Source of the DNA: Thiohalocapsa sp. ML1
GTDB lineage: Bacteria > Pseudomonadota > Gammaproteobacteria > Chromatiales > Chromatiaceae
DNA: 64,000 nt
Direction: 5' to 3'
Assembly (NCBI RefSeq): GCF_001469165.1
Contig: NZ_JABX01000026.1
Coordinates: forward strand, 1 to 64,000
Shown: positions 26,625 to 36,555 of the stretch, in pieces
How the letters are laid out: every line of letters starts with the position of its first letter
How positions within the stretch are numbered: position 1 is the stretch's first letter
Translations under genes and position numbers: made by a program
The notes under the pieces: model-generated
The model's input: only the letters and a program-made list of their open reading frames with translations
The model's database searches: none
What the model was told of the DNA's origin: nothing

Positions 26625-27077
26625 GGCTGCTCCCATGCGGCGCCCTGATCGGGCGCCCTTGTTCTCCGACGGCTTGGCGCAGGGCTCCGCCGTCGGCAGG
26701 CCTGCCCGCGGGCTTTGTCCCTCGCTGCGGGTTGCAGCCTGCGCCACCGGCCATGGCAGTCGTCTGCCCGCCCGGGGGCGATGCTGCACCCGCATCGATG
26801 CTTCGAGCCCGCATCTCGACCGACCGGCCCAGCATCCGGCCGAGACGGGTCAGTGGCAGTCGCTGACGGAATCGCCTGGCAGATCAATGTTTCCCGACAG
26901 GACCAGCCGACACGGACCAGGGGCTTCCCCAGCCGCTGCCACTCGGCCTGTCAAGGGCTGACACGATAACCGGCACCAAACCCCGCACCAATCACCCCAT
27001 TTTACATTTATTTACACCGCATATCCGAGACCAGAACTAGGCTCTAGGTCACGAAAACAGAATCCCACCGTACGATA
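26625..27077. promoter_or_regulatory. Divergent regulatory gap
   Basis: No gene is seen in 453 bp. A sharply AT-rich block (about 26997-27026, CATTTTACATTTATTTACAC) sits 50-80 bp before the first signalling gene, with two TTTACA hexamers that could act as -35 elements. CTAGGCTCTAG lies just after. This is the likely promoter region for the 27078-35413 operon. Confidence 0.4.
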
Positions 27078-27497
27078 ATGACCGGACTCGATCGCTGGGC
27101 GGCCGGACGCCTCCGCGTGTACATTGTTGACCCGCACCAGCCGCTCAGGACCCGGCTCTGCGCCCTGCTCCGAAAAGCGCGGATCGACAGCACGGCCTTT
27201 GCCGACGCCGAAGCCGCGCTCAGGGTCAATCGCGCCGCGCCCGATATCATCGTCATCGGCCCCGGCGGCGACCGCGCTTGGCTGCGAGCGGCGCGGGCGC
27301 GCTGGCCGCACCTGCGCACCATCGGCCTGTCCGCGGCGATCCGCTCGGGCGAGTGCAGCACCTTCAGCCCCCTGCGCGGGCTGCTGGGTGTCGATTACCT
27401 CTTGTCCGCGCCGCCGGACGGGGCGGAGCTGTTAGCCGCACTCGTCCTCGCCGCGGCCGATATCGACGACAGGGGCGCCATGGCAATCGCATCATGA
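27078..27497 (+). CDS. Degenerate receiver-like protein lacking the phospho-acceptor Asp
   Basis: The 139-residue protein follows the pattern of a CheY-like receiver. It has RVYIVDPHQPLRTRLCALLR (the acidic-pocket strand and helix), AFADAEAALRVN, then PDIIVIGPGGD where PDLVLLDxxMPG would be expected, and TIGLSA in the Ser/Thr switch position. The phospho-acceptor Asp is Gly, and the usual Lys-Pro near the end is replaced (YLLSAPPDG). This suggests a phosphorylation-independent pseudo-receiver acting by binding. It is the first gene of a four-gene plus-strand operon, with gaps of 31, 36 and 19 bp. The family call is by pattern only. Confidence 0.65.
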   Translation: MTGLDRWAAGRLRVYIVDPHQPLRTRLCALLRKARIDSTAFADAEAALRVNRAAPDIIVIGPGGDRAWLRAARARWPHLRTIGLSAAIRSGECSTFSPLRGLLGVDYLLSAPPDGAELLAALVLAAADIDDRGAMAIAS

Positions 27498-27528
27498 GCC
27501 CCGGGGCAGACGCACTGGGGCCGACGCG

Positions 27529-28689
27529 ATGAACCTCACCTGTCTGGACGACGACCCGCGCATGGAGCGCACGCTGCGGCGCTTCGCCGGGCAGCTCGGC
27601 CACGGCCTGCGCTACCACGCCACCAGCGCGGCCTTCAAAGAGGACGTTCTGCGGCATGCGCCGGACCTGATCCTGCTCGACCTGGAGCTGGGCCGGGAGA
27701 CGGGCCTCGCGGTGGTGCAATGGCTCGCGGAGCAAGGCGTCCGCGCGCCGCTGGTGCTGCTGTCCGGGCATGGCGACGAGCTACTCGACACCGCCCGGCG
27801 CATCGCGAGTGCCAGCGGCCTGACGGTGCAGGGGGCCGTGAACAAGGCCTGCATGGTGCGCGATCTGCCGCCGCTCCTGGCGGACTTTGTGCCGCCGCCG
27901 GCACCGGCCGCGCAGGGGCAGGCGATACTGACCGACACCCCGGACAGTGACGGCCTCGCGGCGCAGATCGCGGGCGGCCAGGTAGAGCCCTTCTTCCAGC
28001 CCATCGTCGCCTGCGACGGGCGCATCTGCGATGCCGAGGTGCTGACGCGCATTCGGCTATCCGACGGCAGCGTGCTCGGCGCCGGGCAGGTCATTCCGCT
28101 GGCCGAGTCCGCGGGCCTGATCCTGCCGCTCACCGAGGCGCTGTTCGAGCGCCTGCTCGCGGCCCGAGAGCCGCTCCGTGGCCTCGGGCTCGACCACCTA
28201 TCGGTGAACCTGAGCGTCGCGCAGCTCGACGTGGCGCTCACCACGGCGTTGGTACGGCGCCTCGTGGACGGGCTCGCCGGCTGCTGCCGCGTGCGCGTGG
28301 AGCTGACCGAGAGCTCCTGTCTGTCAGACTCCCAGGCGGTGCGCAAGCTCGGCGCGCAGTTACGGCTGCTCGGCGCGTCGCTCGCCATGGACGACTTCGG
28401 CATCGGCTATTCCAGCATCCGCGCCCTCGCGGAGCTGCCCTACGACACGCTCAAGATCGACCTGTCCTTCGTCGCCGAGCTGTTCGACTCGCACAAGGCG
28501 GAGCGCCTGCTCGGCGCGATGCTGGTCATGTCAGAGAGCCTGGGCCTCACCGTGATCGCCGAAGGCGTCGAGACCGAGGCGCAGCGCGCCTGGCTTTGTG
28601 CCGCCGGCGTCGACCGGCTGCAGGGCTATCTGTTCGGCGCACCGATGCCGCTTGCGGACCTGATGCAGAGCTTCGGCCGCGCGGCCTGA
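27529..28689 (+). CDS. Receiver-EAL protein, cyclic-di-GMP phosphodiesterase
   Basis: The 386-residue protein joins a receiver (acidic DDD at 7-9, phospho-acceptor Asp51 in LILLDLELG, Lys in GAVNK) to an EAL domain from about residue 140. The metal and catalytic residues of active c-di-GMP phosphodiesterases look present: EVL in CDAEVLTRI, NLS, ELTES, DDFGIGYSS, KIDLSF, EGVET and QGYLFG. Hydrolysis of c-di-GMP under phosphorelay control is the likely role, fed by the hybrid kinase encoded two genes downstream. Confidence 0.92.
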   Translation: MNLTCLDDDPRMERTLRRFAGQLGHGLRYHATSAAFKEDVLRHAPDLILLDLELGRETGLAVVQWLAEQGVRAPLVLLSGHGDELLDTARRIASASGLTVQGAVNKACMVRDLPPLLADFVPPPAPAAQGQAILTDTPDSDGLAAQIAGGQVEPFFQPIVACDGRICDAEVLTRIRLSDGSVLGAGQVIPLAESAGLILPLTEALFERLLAAREPLRGLGLDHLSVNLSVAQLDVALTTALVRRLVDGLAGCCRVRVELTESSCLSDSQAVRKLGAQLRLLGASLAMDDFGIGYSSIRALAELPYDTLKIDLSFVAELFDSHKAERLLGAMLVMSESLGLTVIAEGVETEAQRAWLCAAGVDRLQGYLFGAPMPLADLMQSFGRAA

Positions 28690-28725
28690 TCCGCCCGGCC
28701 GGCCACCGGCCCGGAGGCCACCGCC

Positions 28726-29163
28726 ATGACCCTCGACGAACCTGTTCCCGACGCCGCCTGCCACCCCCGCGTGCTGGTGCTCGACGACGAACCGCGCCTG
28801 CTGCAGGCCAGCCTGCGGCTCCTGCCGCGCTGGGGCTACCGCTGCGAGGCCTTTGCCGACGCCCGTGCGGCGCTCGCGACCATCGCCCGGGAGCCGCCGG
28901 ACCTGTTGCTCGTGGATATCTACATGCCGGACCTGGATGGCTTCCAGGTCATTGCCCGCGCCCGGCGTCTGGCGCCTGCAATGCGCATCGTTGCCATGTC
29001 CGGCGATGTGATTCTCGGCATGCCCACGCACGTGCTGAGCATGAGCGCCCACCTCGGCGCCGACGCCACGCTGCACAAGCCCATCGACCCCGAAAGGCTG
29101 CGCGCGACGCTGACCCGGCTGCTGCCGGCCGCAGCGGCAGCAGCGGACGCGCCTCCCGACTGA
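28726..29163 (+). CDS. Single-domain response regulator
   Basis: The 145-residue protein is a lone receiver. It has acidic pair DDE at 20-22, Asp64 in LLVDIYMPDLDG, the switch Ser in VAMSGD, and Lys in LHKPID. A short Ala-rich tail follows (PAAAAAADAPPD). It has no output domain, so it probably shuttles phosphate in the relay with the adjacent REC-EAL protein and hybrid kinase. Confidence 0.9.
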   Translation: MTLDEPVPDAACHPRVLVLDDEPRLLQASLRLLPRWGYRCEAFADARAALATIAREPPDLLLVDIYMPDLDGFQVIARARRLAPAMRIVAMSGDVILGMPTHVLSMSAHLGADATLHKPIDPERLRATLTRLLPAAAAAADAPPD

Positions 29164-29182
29164 TCCCCGCACCGACAAGCCT

Positions 29183-32100
29183 ATGCCCGCTGCACAGCCA
29201 GCCCCCGATCCGATATCCACAGCGGGCGCGCCGTCCGGCGGCCCATGGCATCGGCACCCGCGGCTGCGGCGCCTCGGCGAGACGCTGCTGCTCGCCGCCG
29301 CGGCGCTGCTCGGCAACTATTTCAGCATGACGCTTTTTTTCGGCGTCGAGATGCTGTTCGGCTCGGTTGCCGCACTGCTTGCCGTCGCCCGGCTCGGGAC
29401 GGTGCCGGGCATCGTCGTCGCCGGCGTCGGCGGCTCCTACACGCTGCTGCTCTGGCACCATCCCTATGCGCTCGTCATCTTCGTGCTGGAGGTCACCGCC
29501 ATCGGCTGGCACCGCGACTGGGCGGCACGGCGCGGCGAGCCGCCAGCGCCGCTGGCGGTATCGGCGGCGCTGTACTGGCTCTTGCTCGGCATCCCGCTGG
29601 TGCTCCTGTTCTACCAGGGCCTGCTCGGCCTGGGCTGGCTGCCGACGGCGCTCGTCGCCGCCAAGCAGGCCGTCAACGGCATCCTGAACGCGGCGCTGGC
29701 GAGCGCCCTGCTGCTCGCCGGCGCCTTGCTGCAAGCCCGGCGGGGTCTGCCGCGGCTCGACGAGCTGCTGTTCAGCCTGCTCCTGACCGCTGCCCTGGTG
29801 CCCGCGCTGGTCATCACCGCCTGGGAGAACAGCGACCTGAAGGACTGGCAGGAGCAGGAAGCGGCAAACAACCTGCGCCTGCTCGGCGGCGTCGCGCTGG
29901 ACCGCCTGGCACAAGCGTCCGCGTCCGGACCCGAGCCGTTGGCAGCAGCGCTCGCGCGCGTCGGCGACATCGCCCGCGATCGCCTGCACCGCGGCGCCGC
30001 GCCGCGGCTCTTCATCGCCAACCGACACACCGGCATGCCGCTGCTCGGCGACGCGGTGCCGACGGGAGACGTGATCGAGAGCGCCGTGCCCGACATGCTG
30101 CTGGTGCTGCCCGCGGTGCCGACATCCTCGGCCATGCAGCGCTGGCGGGCCACGCGCTATCGCATCGCGCTGCGCGCCGACGCGCTCGCCGCGGGCCACG
30201 ACCTCGTCATCGATATCAGCGCCGAGCCGCTTATCGATCTGGTGCAGCAGCGCCTATTGCGCCCGCTCGTGGCGCTGTTCCTGCTGGCGCTGGCGGCGGT
30301 GCTGCTGGCGCGCACCCTGAGCCGGCGCATTGTCGCCCCCCTGAACGACCTGGCGCAGGTGGCACGCGCGCTGCCGACGGCGTTGCGCGAAGGCCGCGCG
30401 CCACCGCAGGCCACGCCGGGGCTGTTCGCGGAATCCGCCGACTTCAGCGCCGCGGTCAACGCCATGGGTGCGTCGCTGCGCCAGAGCTTCGACGCGCTGG
30501 CGGCAGAGCGCGACGAGCAGGCGCGCGGGCGGGCACTGCTGCGGGTCAGCGAGGCGCGGCTCACGGAGGCCCAGGCCATCGCCCACATCGGCAGTTGGGA
30601 GTGGGACATCGGCACCGGCGCACTCACCTGGTCCGACGAGACCTACAAGATCCTCGGCTACGAGCAGGGCGCGGTCATACCCACCTTAGAGAGCTTCCTC
30701 GCCGTCGTGCACCCGGAGGACCGCGACAGGGTGCACGAGGCGATCGCCGCCGCGCAGAAACACCCGGACGGCCACTACGAGGCCGAGTTCCGCGTGCGCG
30801 GTCCGAACGGGGCCGAGCTGATCCAGCGCGCCCGCGGCCGCGTGCACTTCGACGCCGACGGCAGGCCGCTGCGCATCGCCGGCACGGCGCAGGACATCAC
30901 CGAGCAGCGGCGCATGGAGCGGGCACTGCGCGCCGAGCGGGAGCGCTACCGGATGGTGGTGGAACACCTGGAGGATCTCTTGGTGCGCGTGGACACGGAC
31001 GGGCGCTTCGAGTTCGTGAGCCCGTCCTATTGCCGCCTGTTCGGCAAGACCGAGGCGGAGCTGATCGGCCGGACCTTCATGCCGCTGGTGCACCCCGAGG
31101 ATCGCGCGGCGACGGCCGCGGCCATGGAGCGGCTCTTCGCACCGCCGCACACCGTGACGATGGAGCAGCGGGTCGAGACGGTGCGGGGCGAGCGCTGGCT
31201 GCAGTGGTCCGACCGGGCCGTGCTGGACGCCGCCGGCCAAGTCGTCGGCATCGTCGGCCTGGGCCGCGACATCACCGAGCGCAAGGCCGCCGAGCAGGCC
31301 CTGCGTGCGAGCGAGCAGCACTTCCGCGCCCTGTTCGAGACCATCGGCGAAGGCGTGGTCTACTACGATGCCGACGGCCGCGTCGTCGATGTGAACCCCG
31401 CCGGCGTGGCCATGATGGGCATCGCGCGCGAGGCGCTGATCGGCACTCCGCCCGACGATCAGCGGGGGCATCTGATCACCGAAGAGGGCACACCGCTCAG
31501 CGTCGATGAGTACCCGTCGCGCATCGCGCTCGCCACCGGCCGCAGCACCGAGCCGCAAGTGCTCGGGCTCGTTGTCGGCAAGACCGTGCGCTGGGGCCTG
31601 CTGCAAGCGCATGTCGAGCGGCCGCCGGGCGCGGACCGGCCGCAGCGGGTGTTCGTGACCTTCGCCGACATCACCAGCCTGCTGGAGACCCGCCAGCGCC
31701 TCCAGGCCATTGTCGACAGCTCTCCGCACGGCATCATCGCGGTGGATGTGGCAAGTCGCGAGATCCGCTGGTGCAACGAGGCGATGCAGCAGCTCTTCGG
31801 CTACGGCCGCGACGAGCTGATCGGCCGGTCCATCGCCGCCCTCTACCCGCCGGATGCCAGCGCGGTGCTGGTCGATGAGATCGATCTCGCCGGCGACAAC
31901 CTGGACCGACACGGCCCGGGCCTGCTCGCCTACGTGCCCTGCCGACGGCGCGACGGCAGCCGCTTCTACTGCAATGTGGCGCCCGGGCTCGCACGCCTCG
32001 GCAGCGCCCAGGTCATGACCGCGTTCTTCAGCGATGCGACCCTCGAGTACGAGAGCCGCCGCGCCCTGGAGCACAGCCGCCAGGCGCTGCTGGACGCGCA

Positions 32101-35100
32101 GGCGCTGGCCCACATCGGCTCCTGGGAGTACGACAGCGCGCGCGACCGCCTGACCTGGTCGCCCGAGGTGTTTCGCATCTTCGAGCAGGACGAGGCGGTC
32201 TTCGGCGCATCGTTCGAGGCCTTCCAACGCGTCGTTCACCCGGATGAACGTGCGCATCTGGTCGAGACCTACCGCACCGCCGAGGCAACGCTCGGGGAGT
32301 ACGAACTGGTGCACCGCCTGCTGCTGCACGACGAGCACGTGAAATGGGTGCACGAACGCGCCCACTTCGTCCGCGACGCCGCCGGCGGCTCGGTGCTCGC
32401 CCGCGGCACGGTGCAGGACATCACTGAGCGGCGGCTCGCGGAGCTCAAGCTGGACGAGCGCGAGGCCATGCTGCGCGAGCTGCTGAGCGTGGCGACCGAC
32501 TTCGTGGACACCGACGAAACCGACATCGAGCGCGTCAGCGCGGGCGCCCTTGCGCGCATCGGCGCCAGCATCGGCGCGGATCGGTCCTACCTGTTCGACT
32601 ACGACCCGGTCACCGAGGTCTTCTCGATGCCGCTGGAGTGGACCGCGGACGGCATCGCACCAACCATCGAGGCGTGCCGGCAGTTGCCGCTCGCCGCGAT
32701 ACCGGCGATCGGTGCGGCGCTTGCCCGGCAGGAACCCGTCGCCGTCGCCAGCGTGGACGAGCTGCCGCCGACGTGGACGCGGGAGCGGGAGCTGTTCTTG
32801 AGCCAGGACATCAAGGCCTTGCTCTTGGCACCGGTGTACGGCGCCGGCGCACTGCGGGGGGTCGTCGGCTTCGACGTGGTGCGTGCGCCGCGCGTCTGGA
32901 CCGAAGTGGAGCGCCACTTCCTGCAAGTCTTCGCCAACATCCTGGCATCGGCGCGCAAGCGGGCCGAGATCCTTGCGGCGCTGCGGATCACCAATGCGCG
33001 TTACGAGGACGTATCCCGACAAAGCCGGACCATGGCCTGGGAGGTGGACCCGGACGGTCGCTACACCTACGTCAACAGTGCGAGCATTACGGTGTACGGG
33101 GAGCCGCCGGAGGCGCTGCTCGGGCGCTGCCGCACGGATCTGCTGCGGACGGATGCGCGGGCCGAAAGGTCATCGACCGAACCGCGGCTGGCCGAGGCGG
33201 CAGTCATCGAGGATTTCGTCTTCCCGGGCTGCCGTCGCGACGGCAGCACCCTGTGGGTGCTGACCAACGGCGTGCCCATCCTCGACGCGGACGGGCGCGT
33301 TGCCGGCTACCGCGGCACCGACAAGGACATCACGGAGCAATATCTGGCCGAGCAGGCGCTCAAGGCGAGCCGCGCGCGCCTCGCCGCCGTCTTCGACAAC
33401 GCCCCCATCGGCATGGCGCTGCTGGACGCCGAACGCCGGCTCGTGCTGGTGAACCAGGCGCTGGCGGCGCTGGTGGGCGCGCGCGTCGAGGATCTCACGG
33501 GCCGCTCGGCCGATGAGGTCACGCATCCGGACGATCTGCGCCTCGCGCGCCGGCGCTTCGACGATTTGCTCGCCGGGCACAGCAGGAGTGTGCGCATCAC
33601 CCGGCGCTTCGTGCGCACGGATGGCCGCGTCGTCTGGGGCGACCAGCGCATCGTGCTGCTGCCGACGGCGCCGGGCGAGCCGCCGGCACCGCTGGCCATG
33701 GTGGAGGACGTGACCGAGCTGCACCTGGAGCAGGAGCAGCGGCGGAAGCTGGAAACGACCCTCGCGGCCTACACCGCGCGGCTGGAGGAGATGCTGGATC
33801 TGGTGAACCTGTCGCAGCCGGCGGAGGCGCAGATCACGGCGCTGCTCACGCTCGCGCGCCGCGCGCTCACGATGGAGTCGGCGCAGTTGGCGCTGGTGGA
33901 GGCCGCCGTGCCGCAGGCCCCGGAGACGCTCGCCGTGGCGAGCGATCTGCCCGCCCCGGCACCGCCGCCGCCGGCGCGGCTGCTGGATGCGGCGTTGGCG
34001 ACGCGTGGCGCGCCCGTTGCCGCCTGTGAGGACTTGGGCGCCGCGGCGGAGGCGGCGGATTTGGGCTGCTGCGTTGCACTGGCGCTGGCCGGCGCGGACG
34101 ACACCGCGACCGCGCCGGTGCAGCTCATGCTCGTGCTCTGGGGCCGGCGCAATCGGCTGGTGCTCGACGAGCCCGTGCGCCAGCAGTTGCGGCTCATCGC
34201 GCAACGCATCGCCGCCGTGCGCACGCAGGCGCAGATGCAGCAGGATCTGGTGCAGGCGAAGGAGCGGGAGTCCATCGGCCACCTCGCAAGCGGCGTCGCG
34301 CACGACTTCAACAACCTGCTCGGCGTTATCGGCGCAAACCTGTTCTTCATGCAGGACGCACTCGCCGACTGCGCCTGCGGCGACCCGGAGCTGGCGCAGG
34401 CGATGGAGGAGACGCTGAGCGCGCTGAGCCAGACGCGCGTGGTCACCTCCGGCATCATGTCGCTAAGCCGGGCCGGCGGGGTGCCGCTCGCGCAGGTGCA
34501 ACTCGCGGCGAGCATCGACGAGCTGGTGCGCATCCTGCGGCATCTGCTGCCGGACTACGTCGCGCTGGAAACGGATGTTCCGCCAAACATCGCGGCCTGG
34601 ACCAACAGCGCCTTCCTGCAGTCCGCCCTGCTGAACCTGGCGCTGAATGCCCGCGACGCGATGCCGGGCGGCGGGCGGCTGCGCATTGCCGCGGCAACCT
34701 GCCGCTGGCACGGCGGCGCGCTGCTGGTGGGCGAGCTGCCGGCGGGAGACTATGTCGAGCTCGCGGTGGACGACAGCGGCAGCGGCATCGCGCCGGACGT
34801 GCTCGGGCGCATCTTCGAGCCGCTCTACTCCACCAAGGCGAAGGGCCGCGGTCATGGTCTCGGGCTGTTCATGGTCCGGGAGTTCGTGCTGCGCGCCGGT
34901 GCCGGCATGCTGGTGGACTCGGCCGCCGGGCGCGGCACCCGGTTCCGGCTGCTGCTGCCTAGGCAGGCGCCGGTGGCGAGCGGCACCCCCCCGGCCCAGA
35001 CCGCCGGCAAGAAGACGGCGCCATCGCTCGCCGGGCTCAAAGTCCTAGTGGTGGACGATGATCCGCGCGTGCGCGATGCCGTTGCGAGGCTGCTCGCCAT

Positions 35101-35413
35101 CCAGGGCGTCGATACGGCGCTCGCGGAGCACGGCGAAGCGGCACTCGCAAGGCTCGCGCAGGCCCCGGGTATCGATCTGGTGCTGACGGACATCGCCATG
35201 CCGGTGCTCGACGGTGCGGGACTGCGCCGACGCGTGCGCGAGGAGCACCCGGGACTGCCGGTGCTGCTGATGACGGGCCAGCACAGCGACGCGGTGGCGG
35301 ACGATACGGGCTCCGAACAGGCGACGCTGCGCAAACCCGTGGAGCCGGCGGAGCTCTACGCGGCCATCAGGGCGTTGACGGGCCGGTCAGGCGAGGCCGG
35401 CGGACCAGGCTAG
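29183..35413 (+). CDS. Giant multi-PAS/GAF hybrid histidine kinase
   Basis: The 2076-residue sensor starts with a multi-span membrane region (about six segments in residues 30-215), an extracytoplasmic stretch, a further span near 360 and a HAMP-like linker. About seven PAS domains follow (roughly 465, 590, 715, 840, 965, 1275 and 1395), a GAF domain near 1095 and a second GAF-like region near 1540. The kinase core has His1707 in GVAHDFNNLLG, N-box LALNARDAMPGG, and G-boxes DDSGSGIAPDVL and GHGLGLF. A C-terminal receiver has Asp2003 in VLTDIAMPVLDG. It closes the operon of receiver-type genes. The signals sensed cannot be deduced. Confidence 0.9.
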   Translation: MPAAQPAPDPISTAGAPSGGPWHRHPRLRRLGETLLLAAAALLGNYFSMTLFFGVEMLFGSVAALLAVARLGTVPGIVVAGVGGSYTLLLWHHPYALVIFVLEVTAIGWHRDWAARRGEPPAPLAVSAALYWLLLGIPLVLLFYQGLLGLGWLPTALVAAKQAVNGILNAALASALLLAGALLQARRGLPRLDELLFSLLLTAALVPALVITAWENSDLKDWQEQEAANNLRLLGGVALDRLAQASASGPEPLAAALARVGDIARDRLHRGAAPRLFIANRHTGMPLLGDAVPTGDVIESAVPDMLLVLPAVPTSSAMQRWRATRYRIALRADALAAGHDLVIDISAEPLIDLVQQRLLRPLVALFLLALAAVLLARTLSRRIVAPLNDLAQVARALPTALREGRAPPQATPGLFAESADFSAAVNAMGASLRQSFDALAAERDEQARGRALLRVSEARLTEAQAIAHIGSWEWDIGTGALTWSDETYKILGYEQGAVIPTLESFLAVVHPEDRDRVHEAIAAAQKHPDGHYEAEFRVRGPNGAELIQRARGRVHFDADGRPLRIAGTAQDITEQRRMERALRAERERYRMVVEHLEDLLVRVDTDGRFEFVSPSYCRLFGKTEAELIGRTFMPLVHPEDRAATAAAMERLFAPPHTVTMEQRVETVRGERWLQWSDRAVLDAAGQVVGIVGLGRDITERKAAEQALRASEQHFRALFETIGEGVVYYDADGRVVDVNPAGVAMMGIAREALIGTPPDDQRGHLITEEGTPLSVDEYPSRIALATGRSTEPQVLGLVVGKTVRWGLLQAHVERPPGADRPQRVFVTFADITSLLETRQRLQAIVDSSPHGIIAVDVASREIRWCNEAMQQLFGYGRDELIGRSIAALYPPDASAVLVDEIDLAGDNLDRHGPGLLAYVPCRRRDGSRFYCNVAPGLARLGSAQVMTAFFSDATLEYESRRALEHSRQALLDAQALAHIGSWEYDSARDRLTWSPEVFRIFEQDEAVFGASFEAFQRVVHPDERAHLVETYRTAEATLGEYELVHRLLLHDEHVKWVHERAHFVRDAAGGSVLARGTVQDITERRLAELKLDEREAMLRELLSVATDFVDTDETDIERVSAGALARIGASIGADRSYLFDYDPVTEVFSMPLEWTADGIAPTIEACRQLPLAAIPAIGAALARQEPVAVASVDELPPTWTRERELFLSQDIKALLLAPVYGAGALRGVVGFDVVRAPRVWTEVERHFLQVFANILASARKRAEILAALRITNARYEDVSRQSRTMAWEVDPDGRYTYVNSASITVYGEPPEALLGRCRTDLLRTDARAERSSTEPRLAEAAVIEDFVFPGCRRDGSTLWVLTNGVPILDADGRVAGYRGTDKDITEQYLAEQALKASRARLAAVFDNAPIGMALLDAERRLVLVNQALAALVGARVEDLTGRSADEVTHPDDLRLARRRFDDLLAGHSRSVRITRRFVRTDGRVVWGDQRIVLLPTAPGEPPAPLAMVEDVTELHLEQEQRRKLETTLAAYTARLEEMLDLVNLSQPAEAQITALLTLARRALTMESAQLALVEAAVPQAPETLAVASDLPAPAPPPPARLLDAALATRGAPVAACEDLGAAAEAADLGCCVALALAGADDTATAPVQLMLVLWGRRNRLVLDEPVRQQLRLIAQRIAAVRTQAQMQQDLVQAKERESIGHLASGVAHDFNNLLGVIGANLFFMQDALADCACGDPELAQAMEETLSALSQTRVVTSGIMSLSRAGGVPLAQVQLAASIDELVRILRHLLPDYVALETDVPPNIAAWTNSAFLQSALLNLALNARDAMPGGGRLRIAAATCRWHGGALLVGELPAGDYVELAVDDSGSGIAPDVLGRIFEPLYSTKAKGRGHGLGLFMVREFVLRAGAGMLVDSAAGRGTRFRLLLPRQAPVASGTPPAQTAGKKTAPSLAGLKVLVVDDDPRVRDAVARLLAIQGVDTALAEHGEAALARLAQAPGIDLVLTDIAMPVLDGAGLRRRVREEHPGLPVLLMTGQHSDAVADDTGSEQATLRKPVEPAELYAAIRALTGRSGEAGGPG

Positions 35414-35441
35414 GCCCCAGCCCCTAGCCCCTAGCCCCTGC
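35410..35441. repeat. CCCCTAG heptad array
   Basis: GCCCCTAGCCCCTAGCCCCT lies between the convergent stops of the giant kinase and the 35431-36153 gene and overlaps the end of the latter. It is one of several 7-bp tandem arrays in the window. Confidence 0.7.
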
Positions 35442-36153
35442 CTTCCACGCTGACCTTGAACCAGGCGGGCTCGGCGCTGCGGCTGAGCCGGATGTCCAGT
35501 TGATAGGTCCGCAGCTCGCCGGGCCGCAGCGGATGGGCATACTCGGGGGCGGGCCGGCCGCTGCCGAGCTCCAGCCCCAGCCAATCGTACAGCGTCACCT
35601 TGAGGTCCACCGGCCGCTCGACCGCTTGGCTGTTGAAGAGCGTGAGCCGTGCCGACAGCGTGGGTGCGTCCGGCGCGGGAACGAACAGGACGTCCTGCAC
35701 CAGGCCATCCTCGATCAGGATCGGCGCATTGGCTCGGTAGACGTGTGCGCCGACGGGGCGATCGACGCCGAGCTCGGCGAGGACATGCAGCGCCGTGCGG
35801 GCGTCCGCACGCGCCGTGTCGAGCTCCCGTTCCACCGCGCCGCGCTGCGCCCACAGGACGAATATGAGCGAGCCGCTCCAAAGCAGGAGACCCGCAAGCG
35901 CCCCGACGGCCAGGCGGTAGCGAAGGATCGTGCGCGAGCGCTCCGGGCTCCAAGACGCGGAGCGGCGGCGTTTCGGCCGCTGAACCGGCGGCGCCAACGC
36001 GGCACCGCGCAACGGCTCGGTCCATGCTGTTCCCGGCGCCGACGCGCCGGGCAGTGTGCTGACCGGCCGCAGCGCCGGCACCGGCGCCGGGGCTGCGGCG
36101 TCATCGTCGACGGCGGCGGCAGGTCCGCCGAGTCTGTGGCTGAGATAGTGCAT
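35431..36153 (-). CDS. Membrane-anchored hypothetical protein
   Basis: The 240-residue protein has a cytoplasmic Pro/Ala-rich and then basic N-terminus (PKRRRSASW). A single membrane span follows at about residues 86-107 (AVGALAGLLLWSGSLIFVLW), then a short helix and a beta-rich extracytoplasmic domain (about 140-240). That domain resembles DUF3426 or other immunoglobulin-like folds, with RPVDLKVTLYDWLGLELGSG and LRPGELRTYQLDI. I chose ATG 36153, whose ribosome binding site is weak. A longer reading through the repeat upstream is unlikely. No function is known. Confidence 0.6.
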   Translation of the reverse strand: MHYLSHRLGGPAAAVDDDAAAPAPVPALRPVSTLPGASAPGTAWTEPLRGAALAPPVQRPKRRRSASWSPERSRTILRYRLAVGALAGLLLWSGSLIFVLWAQRGAVERELDTARADARTALHVLAELGVDRPVGAHVYRANAPILIEDGLVQDVLFVPAPDAPTLSARLTLFNSQAVERPVDLKVTLYDWLGLELGSGRPAPEYAHPLRPGELRTYQLDIRLSRSAEPAWFKVSVEGRG

Positions 36154-36555
36154 TGCAGTCAGACCGTTCTCGCGGCCGGCACCATTGCCGGTGTTGTGGC
36201 CACGGCTGTTTGTCGTTGTCAGCCATGCTATCGGCGCGGCGGCGCAAAGACTGTAAATGTCGGTAAAGCTTCGTGGATCAGCGCCGAAGACCGATGCCGG
36301 AGAGCGGAGAGCGGAGAGCGGCGAGCAGCGAGCGGAGAGCGGCGAGGAGGGCTCCTCGGGGTGATCAGCGCGGCTTTGCAGCACGCGCCGGGGACAGCAC
36401 GAAGGGGAGTGCTCGGCTGCGCAAGCAGCCGGCGCCCCGGTGCGCGGCGAGGACGCCGCTCCCATGGAACCGGCGCGTTCAGTCCCCCGCAGCGGTGTCC
36501 AGCCGGAAGCCCCGCGTCCAACAGCGCCGCGAAACGGCGGGCCGAGGCACAGCGG
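36154..36555. repeat. Repeat-containing gap downstream of proX
   Basis: No gene is seen. A GAGAGCG heptad array with variants (about 36298-36355) is the main feature. The gap separates proX from the 35431-36153 gene. Confidence 0.55.

Noticed and set aside
30686-33022. 778-codon open frame opposite the multi-PAS kinase
   Set aside because: It lies entirely within a gene with clear PAS, GAF and kinase motifs on the other strand.
36154-36465. N-terminal extension of the 35431-36153 gene
   Set aside because: It would translate the GAGAGCG repeat and non-conserved sequence, and no ribosome binding site supports it.
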